Positions 23,706 through 34,809 of a DNA stretch of 64,000 bases are shown here, one piece after another. The position numbers and the translations under genes were made by a program. Below the pieces are notes generated by a model. The model was not told the origin of the DNA. It saw nothing but the letters and a program-made list of their open reading frames with translations, and did no database searches. The stretch is from Symbiodinium microadriaticum (taxonomy: Eukaryota > Sar > Dinophyceae > Suessiales > Symbiodiniaceae), in contig LSRX01000456.1 in NCBI GenBank assembly GCA_001939145.1, positions 320,644 through 384,643 of the forward strand, in the 5' to 3' direction. The stretch's first letter is position 1, and each line of letters opens with the position of its first letter.

Positions 23706-24740
23706 TTTTCCTGTGCCACGCATAAATCATTGCTGAAGCATTTGAGATGGGCTATGGCCCGGGCATGTCCTCCGGTGCTTCGTCTGGAGCACCTTGCTTG
23801 CACTTTTGCAGAGTCCTCGTCGCGTGGAGTGCTCGGCTTTTTTCCTGCTCTTGTATTCCATGGTCAATGGATTTTACGCGTCTCTTTTCCAATTTGCATG
23901 TGAGAGACAACGATCTTCCTCCGATGGTGCAATTTCCTTGTCCACATAACTGAGTTGTCCGTCGACTCCACGTGCACAGGCATGACATGCTATTCAACAG
24001 CCCGTGGGATGCAGCTATACTGAAAACGACCAACAGCATCGGTACGATCCATGCGACCGCTCTTGCAATGCCTCTGACAGTGTTGTGAGCCACGGCTATA
24101 ACCGTGAGTGCCACTAAGTCGCCGTTCCTGAGCTCCTTCTCCGGTGCGCTTCAGCTGCAACATGCAATGGACTGCAAGGTCTTGCGTTTTGTGTTTCTGA
24201 GGCGAGTCTTGCAGGAAGTGCCATGACAGTTAGGCTATCATCTCCGTCTCAGGTGCTCGGGTCCCCGAAGTCTCCGTGCCTTGCCTCACACGTTCCTGCA
24301 GTGGATGTCCTCATAGGAACCGTTTCTCCGTCAGGTCTCCACCTGGCATGCCGATGCCCCCTCTGGCCAGTTCGGTAGCGAGCAAGGACAGCTATCGCAA
24401 AGTTGCGTGTCGATGCGTCGATGTCGCCTTGCACAGAAGCACGCTGGCTTCAGGAGTCCAAGGACAAGAAGGCTGCACGACGGGTTGCTCAACTTGCCGA
24501 ATGGCGCGAGAAAGGCCGAACAGTCAGCTGAGTCAGTCATGTGAGGAGATCGATTTCAACAACATCGACTACATAGGACTGAAGAAGACCTTGAATCGCG
24601 CCTCACCGCTTCTCAACCCTTGCGTCGACAGAAGCTCCCCAGGATGTATCATCCCGCAGTGGACGGCACCGGGCCTCAGAGAAAATCCCAATCACCTTTT
24701 GGTAAGCCCTCTCTGAGCTCCAGAGCTGCAGGATGGTGAC
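23706..24740. other. Region without a recognised gene
   Basis: A 146-residue frame (24276-24716) and a fragment reading WLQESKDKKAARRVAQLAEW in another frame near 24450 may be coding, but no family is recognisable. Confidence 0.35.
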
Positions 24741-25949
24741 TGGATCTGTGCGGAAGCTGTGGACGTTCCAGCGCCCCGGCTCGGCTCGCGTTCAGAGACA
24801 AGCACAGAGCTTTCAACTTTCCATCTCCGACCCCTGAGGACATGCAAATCTACGACGACGCCCAGCACAGGAGCTCCGGCGACCGGCCCCAAAACTCGGC
24901 AGAGCGCGAGTACTTTCTTTTGTTGGGAGGACCCGAAAGAAGCTGCGCGAGGGCGATGCGTGCACCGTGCGATGCCCCGACCCGCGATACTGGCAAAAGC
25001 CACAGCCTTCTGCGCTGGTTTGCAAGTCTGGGCGCTGGAGAGATCAGGCCGGCAAGAGCTGTTGGACGGGTGTTTGCTGCAGGGACCTGGCATGATTGTT
25101 GCACCTTTCCTGTGTGGATAGCTCGATTGAGGATTATTCTCTTGTTCAGATCCGACGTGTAAGACAGTGCCACAACCAGAATGCAAGGCTAGAAAGGGCT
25201 GTCGACAGTGCGCGGTGACCACGACCAAGCCGGAAGCTAAACTTTGAACGAGGGTTGGCCCCGAAAGGTCTCCAGAGTAAACGTGAAGAAGATCGAGTGC
25301 GAGACCTCAGGCCTTGACATATGTGATGTCATCATGATGTTCGTCAGCAATGCAGCGGATGCATATACATATATATATATATATATATGTCATATATACT
25401 TACCCTGGACCCAAAACCCTACACCCTAAACCCAAATGCAACGCAGCCTTCAGGACGCTGGTTCCTCGTCCTCGGTTTCATCACCGTCGTAGTGCCTTTG
25501 TGTGGCTGTTGCGGTGCTGCGGCTGTGCTGGTGAGAATGAAGCTGAAAAAGAAGGAGAGCAGAGCTAGAGCAGCCAGATGTGGCATATTGGGGATGGGTA
25601 GATGCTGAGAGTTAACTCCCATGTTGGTTGCGACTAGCTTTCGCGTCTTGGCTGCACTCTTGGGCGCCTAGAGCAGAAGCGCTGCATTACATGGCGAGTC
25701 GTTTCTGGTAACTTGAGGACTTGGGCGGTGTTCAACTAGACATGCCTGGGCGCCGCAGGAAAAGGCGCCGGCAGAAGCACCAGCAGCAGAAGCGGAGACG
25801 AAAGAAGAGACTCAGGCCAGACCCGGCTCAGATTTCCCGCTGCTCTTCTGCGGAGTGATCTCGAGGCAGGTGCTACGTCCTGACGGAGCTGTCACTGTGA
25901 GATCGGAGAGTGACTCCGTGGTCCGCCGCCCCACAACCCGCGGTTGAGC
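24741..25949 (+). CDS. Probable single-pass membrane protein with Cys-rich (sushi-like) ectodomain
   Basis: Three exon candidates read as one type I membrane protein. Near 24744 a CAG acceptor precedes DGDWICAEAVDVPAP. At about 24936-25082 a Cys-rich segment reads KLREGDACTVRCPDP, then LVCKSGRWRDQ and KSCWTG. The C-x3-C ... L-x-C-x2-G-x-W ... C spacing resembles a complement-control (sushi) repeat. At about 25445-25560 a hydrophobic span (FLVLGFITVVVPLCGCCGAA) is followed by the stop-transfer cluster RMKLKKKE. After a CAG acceptor at 25756-25758, a Glu/Ala/Pro-rich tail (EKAPAEAPAAEAETKEE) runs to a stop near 25949. A telomere-like block and TA tract lie in the intron before the membrane exon. 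The start was not found; extracellular ligand and function are unknown. Confidence 0.5.
25363..25388. repeat. (TA)n tract
   Basis: Alternating TA in the intron before the membrane-span exon, closely followed by CCCTAAA-like units at about 25410-25434. Confidence 0.9.
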
Positions 25950-27419
25950 GAAAGCAAAAAGACCGGAGCTGCGGTACTTCTGTTGCCGTATGGGGCCTGA
26001 ATAGCCCCAACTGAAGCCATGTGTCGCGACAGCCTGAGCACTCGACAGCTAGCAGCACGGTATTCTCACGTTCTTTGTTGCGAGGGACCCTTGTTAGACA
26101 GGCACCCTGGATTTCTTAACCCAAATGGTTTGCATTTTCAAAGGACTCTATAATTGGCCAGTCAGAATCCCAACAACACCTGCAAAAACTCGCGCCCGAA
26201 GTGATTTCCGAACTGAGTCATGTGCCCATCCCCTGAGGCATGGCATCCTTTGATTCGCGCCCTTCTCAAACCATACTCCTTAACTATATATAGATCTTGT
26301 ATTCAGCCCTTACAAGAACACGCAAAAATAGGAACTTGAGCCCCTCAATTCTCTTTTTGGTGTTTTTTTGTCTTGCATGATACAGCACTTGCAATTAAGC
26401 CATTTTTAGAGATGTTCGAGCCCTCCACAGCTGCTGTCAGGGCTTTTATTAATTCAGCTTCCAGGGGCTTAGGCACGCCCAGAACCTCCCAAAAAAGAAA
26501 TTGAGGGCTTATAGTTGTTTACATAGTTTGATGTCGTAAACTTAAGAAAACTGCGGGGCTCAATGTCTTATTTTTTTTTTGGGGGGGGGGGGGCCTGCGC
26601 GTGCTTGATCAAGGCTTGATAAGGCCCCGACAACAGCTTTGGGAGGCTCTATGATGGCTACATAATAGAGCGTTGTCATGCAAGATTAAAGCATGAAAAT
26701 AAGAAAGTGAGGTGCTCGATTTCTTAACTCCAATAAAATTACAAGTTTGAGGGGCTCAAGTTCTTGCTTGGGGGGGTTCGGGTGTATTTCTGGGGCGTCT
26801 CTGTTTTGGAACACCAAATCCAGCCACTCAGTTTCTTGATTCGGTTTTGTCTTCGAGCGAAGAAAACAAGCGATGAAAAGTCGAGAAGAGCGAAATAAGA
26901 AAATGACGCGCCGAGGACAGGGTAGCTTGTGCGCGTTTTTCGTAACTGTTTTTTGGTCGTGCGGCTGTTCCATGGGCATACTTTCTTAAGCCAATGCTTT
27001 CTTCAGCAGTGCTGCCTGTACCTCCTCGAGAGGCATGTCATCACGCTGCCGATGAACCCCCTCGGCCAGGGGCCCCAATCAGCCATTCAAGACGTTGCCT
27101 GTGTGAGTCTGAACCTGACCTGGCGCAGGCCCCAATGGCTTTCTGATAAAGGCAGGAATCCGGCGCTGTGTAGCATTCGGACACTGCGCAGCAAAGTCTT
27201 TCATGAGCTCCTTTTTCGAACGGTATACCGTCCAAAGCTGGGACTTCGGCGAGGGCCTCCCGAAAGGAACCCTGGGAAAGGGCGGAGGTAGGCTGGTGGG
27301 CCCGGGACATGAAGCTTACAGTCTGACGCAGACCAAAACAAAAGGATTATATGGATCCTCCACACCTGCGATAGAGGGCTTTGCCCCTTCGAAATTCATC
27401 TGAGAGCGTTGTAATGTGC
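25950..27419. other. Intergenic region, AT-richer, no gene recognised
   Basis: The sequence is markedly more AT-rich than the genes. It contains a T run into a G run at about 26571-26593 and the long inverted repeat described separately. A possible protein-like frame at 26929-27291 shows no motif. Confidence 0.5.
26332..26763. repeat. 432-bp unit bounded by perfect 17-bp inverted repeats
   Basis: GAACTTGAGCCCCTCAA at 26332-26348 is the exact reverse complement of 26747-26763. Degenerate relatives of the same motif recur inside (near 26496, 26548 and 26703). The unit has no ORF. It could be a non-autonomous element or an old foldback. Confidence 0.65.
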
Positions 27420-28695
27420 AGGTCTCAGACCCTCCTGAGCTTACCCGGTCGCAGTGGGCAGATGCACGGGGGTCGGTTGCTTTTGAAACGGTCCGACACC
27501 TGCTGCATGGCAGGCGGGAGAACACCTTCCGCTGGTTGCAGACGGCCTACGGCGCGCCGCATCCGCTGCAATGTGTGCCGGATTCGAAGGGGTTACGATG
27601 GCTATGAGGTGCTACCACAAATTCAAGGGCCAGCTCGCAGCTTAAAAGCTCCTGACCCTGCAGTGGCGGCACCGCTCAGTCGAATGCTTCTCATTCCGTT
27701 TAGGATCGAGGCAGAGGAACGAGCCCGAGCTTTTTCGCTGCAGAGATATTTGGCGAAGGCACGCCGTCACCGAAAGCTGGACGACGGGACGACGGGGCGC
27801 AGCTGAGTTTCTGTTCCTGTGCCAGGATGGAGCCCTCGTGAAGGTGCGGAGACCTGACGCAAATCCCTCCTGGCCCTTTTGTGCTTGTCCCCGCCTCAGG
27901 TGGCGGAGCTGTTGCCCGGCTCCAACCTCATCGCCTCAGTGTTTTGGCGGAAATAGAAAAGACTCTGAGAGCGGAGGGAAAAGCGATAACGCGAGAGCCC
28001 AGCCGACTCGTCGCCGCGAGGCCATGCTGGACCTGCGAGGCTGGGAGCTTTGGAGACTCGAGGGTTAGCTCTTGCTGCCCGATGCCGCCGGAAGGCCACC
28101 ACCAGGAAGCTCAGGAAGCTTTGAAGTCCCAGCCCCGGGCCTTTTTGGAAGAGCTCTGCTGTCCTTCCTCGCAGCTCGCAGTTTGTTGAAGAACTGGCGG
28201 CAGTGCGGCAGCCCCGATGGACCTTTGGCAAAGGCCAGCGCAGCCAGTGCAGTGATGCTTGAAGCATGTCGATGTGTCCGACTGCACAGTGTCACGCAGC
28301 CGCAGGTGGCTGAGATGCTACCCGGAGTGGACGTGCGATGCTGAGCCTCCTGAGCTTTCACCGACAGGGTTAGCTTTCTGATTCTCACGCTGAGACAGGT
28401 TATTGCCTTCGGGATCCACGTCCAGTCCGGAAACTTCGCACAGGCCCGGTGACTCGCAGACCTTTGCCAGGGCGTAAAGCATGATCGCCTTACCGGAGGC
28501 TCTCAGATCGATCTCCAAAACACGCTGGACAACAATTACGGTCAGTGGCAGTCTGCTGTTGTGAGCTTTCACCTCTTTCTCTCAGATCCGCTCGTTTCCA
28601 GAGAGGGCGAATCCATCGTCCTGACCATGATGGCCGAGACCCTGCATGAGTGGACGCTCACCGATCTCGAGGAGAGCTCCTGCTCGAGTCGCGTG
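27420..28695 (+). CDS. Unrecognised candidate multi-exon gene
   Basis: Fragments with natural protein composition follow CAG acceptors: near 27420 SDPPELTRSQWADARG and FETVRHLLHGRRENTF; near 27901 VAELLPGSNLIASVFW; near 28306 VAEMLPGVDVR; and near 28583-28690 DPLVSREGESIVLTMMAETL and HEWTLTDLEESSCSS. The two VAE(L/M)LPG exons start alike (about 16 of 21 bases), which could be an exon duplication. No domain is recognised and exon joins are not placed. Confidence 0.35.
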
Positions 28696-29548
28696 ATCTG
28701 GCGTGGCTTATCGGATTGTTGAATTCTGTTTGGAAGGTCGTGAAGTTGGACATTGATCCCGTGGCCAGCTTCATGTACGGAGGCAGAAGCACGTTCGCAA
28801 AACTAACGCTGTCGTTGCGCGCGCTTTTCGAAAAATTGACAGGCCTCTTGGATGTGGTGACTCTTCTTATCGAGGCACCCACTTTGCCATTCGCTTGAAG
28901 CATAAAAACCACTAAAACCGGCTCATTGAACACAGATTGGCAAGCCGTGCAAAAAAAAAAAAAGCAGCCCATCTAGCCCATCTCGCTAACACAACCGGCA
29001 TCTCCTGTTGTGCGAAGCAGTCGGGCTTTACGATTTTGCTAAACACAGTCCCGACTCTTTGATGCCACATCGCTTGCTGCTCGCCAGGTCAATTCCCAGG
29101 GCCAGCAGCGTGCGCCGCAGCAGATACTCGTAAGTCTTATGCCACGATGCCTTAAGGACCAGACTACCTTACATGGCTAAATCAGGGTCCCTTTTAGGGT
29201 CCTTTGCATAAGGGTGCCGTACTATATTGGGGGACCTATAGAAAAAGGGAACGCTACAAAAACTTAGAGAACGACCCACTGAGCTACCAGGCTCCAGAGC
29301 CCGGCGCGTCCGCCTCAACTCTCCGCGCTTGGACGGGAAGCCCCATCGAGCCCTGAGGCAGGCAAGCCGCCTTTCACCCCCACCCCCTTTTTCTGCCACC
29401 CTGTAATTTTTTGCACCATCTTCCTTCCTAGACGTGCGGAGTTTAGACGAAGAGCAAACCCTGGTGGCTCAGAGCGCGCTCTGAGCTCCACAAGGACTCG
29501 AGTGACGAGAGCTTCCCCAACACAGCCTCGCAACCCCGTTGCCTCGAG
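28696..29548. other. Intergenic region with MITE-like copy
   Basis: A frame to 28898 rich in Leu/Val has no motif. A 14-base A run occurs at about 28950-28963. The rest holds the element at 29174-29278. Confidence 0.45.
29174..29278. mobile_element. Second copy of the 23140 MITE-like element
   Basis: It shares the AAATCAGGGTCCC start and the TTAGAGAACGACCCA end with 23140-23243. Its centre (29209-29232) matches the first copy exactly but inverted. The outermost left bases are lost. Confidence 0.75.
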
Positions 29549-30662
29549 ATGTCGATGGCCTGGCTCCGAGAGGCTGCGGCCGCCTCAGCACAGAGGAGCG
29601 CCGGGAATTCGGCAGGGACAGTCCCGGCCGTTTCGGCTGGGTCTTCCCCGTCTTGGAGCCGCATCGACGACCTGGGCGGTGGGCTCTTCTTGTGCGGTGC
29701 GGCGGCGCTGGAGAACCGGGCGGAGTTGGAACGCCTGGGCATCCGCTCCATCCTGAACTGCGCCACCGAGGATCTCTACGACCGCTCCTACTCCCAGAAG
29801 GAAAACTCAGCACCCTTGCGCCAGAAGCTGGAGGCCAGCCCTCAGCCCGCCTTGCCGTCTGAAGCATCTTTGCCTGTCACCGTGGCAGGGCTACAAGGTG
29901 CAAGTCTTCGACGCCCAAGATGTCGAAGAGCAGCCCATGACCGATCTCTGGAAGCCACTGGCCCAGAGCCTCTCAAAGACATCGAATCGCAGCTCACCAT
30001 GGATGTCTCCGGACTCTTCTGTTCTGAGGTCCGGCTCGGAGTTCATTGACAGCTCCCTTCAGACAGGAGGCGGCGTGGCCATTCATTGCGCGCAGGGCAT
30101 CAGCCGGTCAAGCAGCACCTGCATTGCTTACCTCATGATGAAGGACACGCTTGTTACATGACTGACTCATGTATAAGTTTCGCCGACATGGCAGTGGGTG
30201 CGAATGGGATCACTGCTTTCAGCTGCACGCAGGAAAGGATGAGCCTGGATGCCGCCTTTCGGCGTGTCTTCCAAGCTCGGAACTACATCCGACCCAACCC
30301 GGGCTTCTGGCAACAGGCGCGGTCATGCCAGGCCCAAGTACAACAGGCCTATATAGTAGCTACCTAGCAACCCCCTGGGCCCGTGTGGAGACCCCACCTG
30401 ACGCCAGTTGCGGGATCTCGAGAAGAAGCTCGGAACACTTCCACCACGGCCTTCCGAAGCAGACGAGGCTGGCTTGGCGATGGCACGCCTGGACGAGGCC
30501 TGGAAGTGCAGCACTCCGCCTCGAATGAGAGTGCACACCGTGAACAGACTTGCACGAGGAGCTCAGCAGCAAAAAGTCTGCCATGGCAGCTGGGTGGCTC
30601 TGAATGCAGAGGCCAGTACCCTGGAGAGAGCGTGCTTTCCAGCAGGGACACTCAGATGTTAA
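29549..30662 (+). CDS. Dual-specificity protein phosphatase, multi-exon
   Basis: The ATG at 29549 opens an Ala/Ser-rich leader and then IDDLGGGLFLCGAAALEN and GIRSILNCATED, the usual N-terminal strand pair of DSPs. Intron 29801-29888 (GA-AG) joins SYSQK to GYKVQVFDAQD. The active site is AIHCAQGISRSSS (HC-x5-R, about 30080-30115), with the catalytic Cys and Arg both present. Intron 30144-30232 (again GA-AG) joins LMMK to ERMSLDAAFRRVFQARN, then IRPNPGFWQQ. GC-AG intron 30317-30407 leads to LRDLEKKLG and a C-terminal tail. The stretch 29960-30040 is open but reads poorly and probably contains another intron. The predicted product removes phosphate from Tyr/Ser/Thr, as in MAP-kinase phosphatase-like enzymes; substrate unknown. 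No targeting domain is seen. The stop is at about 30660 if no further intron exists. Confidence 0.85.
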
Positions 30663-31602
30663 CTGTTGCGCTGGCAGGAAATGGCATCCAGGGCAGCCCC
30701 TGCCAAGTTCTTTTCTGTGCATGTTCGGAGAGTTTTCCAAGGGGATCTATGACCACACCGAGCCACCCAGGAGCTTGATTTTCCATCGGCGGCGAAGCCG
30801 ATTCGTAGCCATCCCCTCTTCGCTCCCCGAATTTCGAATTCGGACCACCGTCGCTCTCTGCCTGGTTGCTTTACGCAAGAGGACTCTGCTTTTAGCTTTT
30901 CCACCTCTGTAATGCCCAATGTACAGACGGCAACCCCAAGCACAGAACGAGCAGGAGACTCCGCAGAAAAAATGCCAATGAACTGCCACTAGAGTGTAGA
31001 GAGAGCGTCGCAGACCCTAGCGTCTTGCCGGGCAGGAACCCCGTCTACTGGGCGAAGGACAGTCGCGACTATTTACCGTGGTACCTCACTCACGCGTGAC
31101 GCCCACAGATGCCCAAGATCAGGACAGGGTAGTGACCATCTGCAGGGACGTGGTGACAACGCTTCTGCAGGACGGAAGTTGTAGCGCTGACTCGGCCCTT
31201 CCCTGCGCTGTCGCAGTGCCTTGCGTGCAGTCAGGACACCTTGCCCGAAATGGCCGCCGCCTCTTCTGCCTGCGGGTCGCGATGGATGGGCAATGAGAGA
31301 ACCCGAGGTACCTGACATGGTCGACAGCGCGGTTGCTGCAGAGCCCTCAGGACTGGCTGGCAGGCTGGCACGGCTGGCAGGGTCCTAGTCTTCGAGATGC
31401 TCAGATTTTTGAGGCCATGAACAGCCTTCTTCCCTTTTATCGCTCGTCGTGGTGGCCGTACAGGGTCTTTCTGCCCAAGGCGATGACACAAGCTTCTTGC
31501 GCCCAATGCCATGCCACATGTTGGCTGAAGCTCATCCACAATCCTTGCAATCGCCGCCTGGAGCTTGCTCAAGTCTAATCATCGTTCTGTGTTTGGCGCT
31601 TG
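30663..31602. other. Intergenic region, nothing recognised
   Basis: Short overlapping frames on both strands without motifs. Confidence 0.5.
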
Positions 31603-32560
31603 ATGGCCACCTGCCCTAGCTACAAGGCGCGAGCTTCGTGGTGATCGCTCAAGTGGAGGGTCGCTGCTGGCTAGGTAGTGCTCCTCGGTGACAGCCGCAC
31701 TGGAAAGACCTCGCTGCTGAAGCAGTGCGTTGAGCACAAATTCTCAACCGACGTGCTTCCAACTGCTGGCTTGGACTTTCAGTGGAAGAAGGCAGCGGCG
31801 AGATGTTGCCTAATAAAGACCTCGAGTGACTCATGGCAGGTGCTGGGTGGACGTGAATGGATCAAGCTGAAGCTGTGGGACTGTGCCGGCGAAGATCGGT
31901 TTCGAAGCCTCATGCCTGCCTATCTGCAAGATGCAGCCGCAGCAATAGTCGTGTGACTCAGCTTAGCTTGTCTTATCTTCGAACAAGGTCGTTTATTCCT
32001 TTATTTACGGGTTTGTGGCAGATGCATTCAGTTTGTCTCAGGGGCAAAGCAGGTACGACGTGACGTGCTGGAGATCCTGGTCAGCAGCCAGGCCGGGCTT
32101 ACAAAGCCCTCCTCGGTTTGCAGCCGGCGTTCTTGCCGCTCCGGGCGGAAAAGATGCCACTGCAATGGCTAAAATCTGACCTCTCATAGGCTCACAAAAA
32201 AACCAGTGTAATGGCGGCTCATGTGCTCCTTCCTGGTGCCAGGGACTGGGTGAGTTTGGTGCACCACGAGCTGGGTCAGGAGACGCTGCTCGCAGTGGTC
32301 GGCAACAAGGCAGGAAGAGCCTCCCCACGCCAAAAAAGATTCACTGCTGAAACTTCTGAGGACTGCCCATAGGCCCCCTAGGGGTAATCCCAAACAGGAA
32401 CTACTTTGGGGCCTATGGATGAAGGTATTTTCCGTAGCAGACGCCTTGCTTAAGGCAGACCTGGATGGGCGAAGGGAAGTGCCTTTCGACGAGGCGCAGA
32501 AGGAGACCGAAGCTCTCGGAGCGATCTTCCTGGAGACCAGCGCCAAGACAGGAGAGAGAC
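31603..32560 (+). CDS. Rab6-like small GTPase (3' end not found)
   Basis: The ATG at 31603 gives MATCPSYK. GC-AG intron 31627-31674 joins it to VVLLGDSRTGKTSLL (P-loop). GC-AG intron 31792-31839 lies in frame without a stop and joins FQWKK to VLGGREWIKLKLWD. WDCAGEDRFRSLMPAYLQD is the G3/switch II region. GT-AG intron 31953-32052 gives IVVYDVT. The exon at about 32236 reads ARDWVSLVHHELGQ and VVGNK. Intron 32310-32454 splits the NKxD guanine motif: NK before it, ADLDGRREVPFDEAQ after. The final exon ends in IFLETSAKTGE (G5). FRSL(M/I)P-Y(L/I)-D and the VVGNKADL / ETSAKTG wording fit Rab6, which acts in Golgi/retrograde traffic. The C-terminal helix and prenylated cysteines were not located, and the short piece between YDVT and ARDW is uncertain. 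Confidence 0.85.
32310..32454. mobile_element. Rab6-like intron carrying a foldback element (introner-like)
   Basis: The 145-base GC-AG intron is flanked by a 7-base direct repeat AAGGCAG (32307-32313 and 32452-32458). Inside it, CCATAGGCCCC (32367-32377) and its reverse complement (32408-32418) form a hairpin. The loop (32381-32403) matches, in reverse and slightly diverged, the element at 14908-15011. Confidence 0.6.
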
Positions 32561-33825
32561 GGATTTTTTTTTTTGGGGTGGGGGGTCTTGGGGCCCTGGG
32601 GCACAAGGTGGCCTACTGTGGCAGCGTAGGGACTCAGGGACCTGACTAGGCTAGGGCGGGAAGATGTCAAGGTATGTCAAGGTGGAGGAGAAAGGAACAA
32701 ATGACAAGTGTCGCGTTCTGTCTGAACCCTTCTCCCCTGGAAAGCTCGCGTTCAAGTTACTATATATAGCCCATACCAACAGGCGACAATGTGGACATAC
32801 TCTTCCAGGACCGGGGCTGACGAAAACTTGAGGTGCGATGACGAGACGGGGAGAAGACTCTCAGACTAGAGACGGGACGGTGTTCTCGGAAGGAGTTAGC
32901 CACGCAGCTGCCGAATCAGCCTCGACCCCTTCGGCAAGCTGCCAAGCCCCAGCTACAGGACGAGGACGCCAGGCCGAGGCATCCAATCAGCGAAACTTTT
33001 GAAGTTACTCTGCCTCCTTTTGAAAATGCCCCGCTAAGAGAGAGAGAGAGAGAGAGAGAGGCCTATGAGGAAGCGCTGCTGCCTGTTCCCTCAACTGTGA
33101 GCTCTTAACGCACAGCCAGCCGGGCATCCCAAAGACCCAGCCGTCCGCATGTGCAGAAGAAGGCGGGGACCGGTGTCGATTTCAGAGGTGCCATGCCCGG
33201 CCACTGACCTTTTTCTGGCATGAGCCCGTGTCATCTTGCTTCCAGCCGTGAGCCGTGAGCATCCGGATAGATCCTATATAGTCCTATAGGACACAGGCTG
33301 AGGTGCCAGACCACGTAGTTGATTCTAAGCTTCCTGACTGCAGGCGCGTCAGTATAGCCATGCCTCCATTCCTGTACAGGGCCTTGGGCCACGTGGAACT
33401 CTGCTGCTGTCACGCAAGCATGTAGGCGCGTTCTTTGTTGATGCAGAGCTTTGTTCTGTGGAGAGTTCTGCAGCATGACACAGTTTGAGTCTACCTGGCG
33501 ACAGCTACATTTGAGTGGATGGATCAGCCACAAGAGCACTTCGGAGCGGCGCGCAGGAAGAAAGCCCGGTGAGTTTGGCAGGCACTCATGAAAGCAAGCT
33601 GCAGCAAGCTCCACTTCTGCCTGCAGTCGGGAGGCAGTCGGAAAGCCCCCTTCTGACCTGGAGAAGGTCCCTTCCTCAGAGTGATCCCACTGCGACTCGG
33701 CATGGCCTGTGCTTCGCGTGTGACTCATTGGAGTCCATCCTTGCCATATCTCAGGTCCTGTCTGACCGCATCACTCACATCTCCCTTCGGCACCGCACCG
33801 TCGTCCCCGTCCGCGCCGGGGGCCC
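32561..33825. other. Region without a recognised gene
   Basis: It should contain the missing Rab6-like 3' exons if they exist, but no CC/CxC prenylation end could be assigned. A GA dinucleotide run lies at about 33039-33060. Confidence 0.4.
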
Positions 33826-34776
33826 AAGCAAACAGCCGTGGAACTCCTGGAAGCCGAGCGAGAATTTTTTGAGATCCTAGGCGGTGCCAGCGAGGGAGCC
33901 ATGCAGGCAGACCAGAGCACATCTCACGATCTCCTTGTACGGTCTTGTATTGTACATGTTCTACAGCCCATTGCGGCATCAGATCCGCAGTGGAAGCATC
34001 TCTCACGGCTGCAGTGTTGAATTCAGCGCCTGCCAAGCCTCAAGAGCCCAAACGCTATTTTCGGGAGGGGGCCCGGCACCGGCAAAGCCCTCGGTGCGAT
34101 GTGCTGCGCGGCGACCCAGCGGAGCGGACAGGGCCCTACTCTAGCAGGCAACTCGATTCTGGCCTTCTTGCAAGGTGCGGGTGGACTCGTGCACAGTGTG
34201 CGCCCTTCCATGCTTGCATCCGAAAGCACTATACAAAAAAACCTATGCCACTCGATCTCCCCTCACATCTCCCTGCAGGGTTGGCCTCTGCTTGCGGGTT
34301 GCGCGCTGGGCTGCGCCTCGGGCCTCTTCCAGCTCAGCTCTTGGGCGAGAAGGCCCGGTTCTTTGGCGGTCGGGGGATGCTCGCTTCGGGAGCTTGCTTC
34401 GCTCCGTGGCAGAGGTATACATGTGTCAATTGCATGTGCATGTATATCATTTAATATATTACAAAATATATTATATTATAGTATATTATATCATATTATA
34501 CTATATCATATAATATAGTATTATATTACATTATATTTTATTATATTAATATTATATGATACTACATTATGTTGTGTTGTATTATGTTTTTTTATATTCT
34601 ATTATAGTTTATTCTGTTATATTAAATTATGTTGTGTTATATTATATTATGTTATATTATATTATCGTATATTATGTTATATTGATTATATCATAGTGTA
34701 TTATATTATATACATATATGGGTACATATATATATATATATATATACATACATGTATATGTCGGTATGCATACTAC

Positions 34777-34809
<33 letters not shown>

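Noticed and set aside
34062..34100. Possible P-loop (GRGPGTGKA)
   Set aside because: The residue after GK is Ala rather than Ser/Thr, and no Walker B or other nucleotide-binding context is present.
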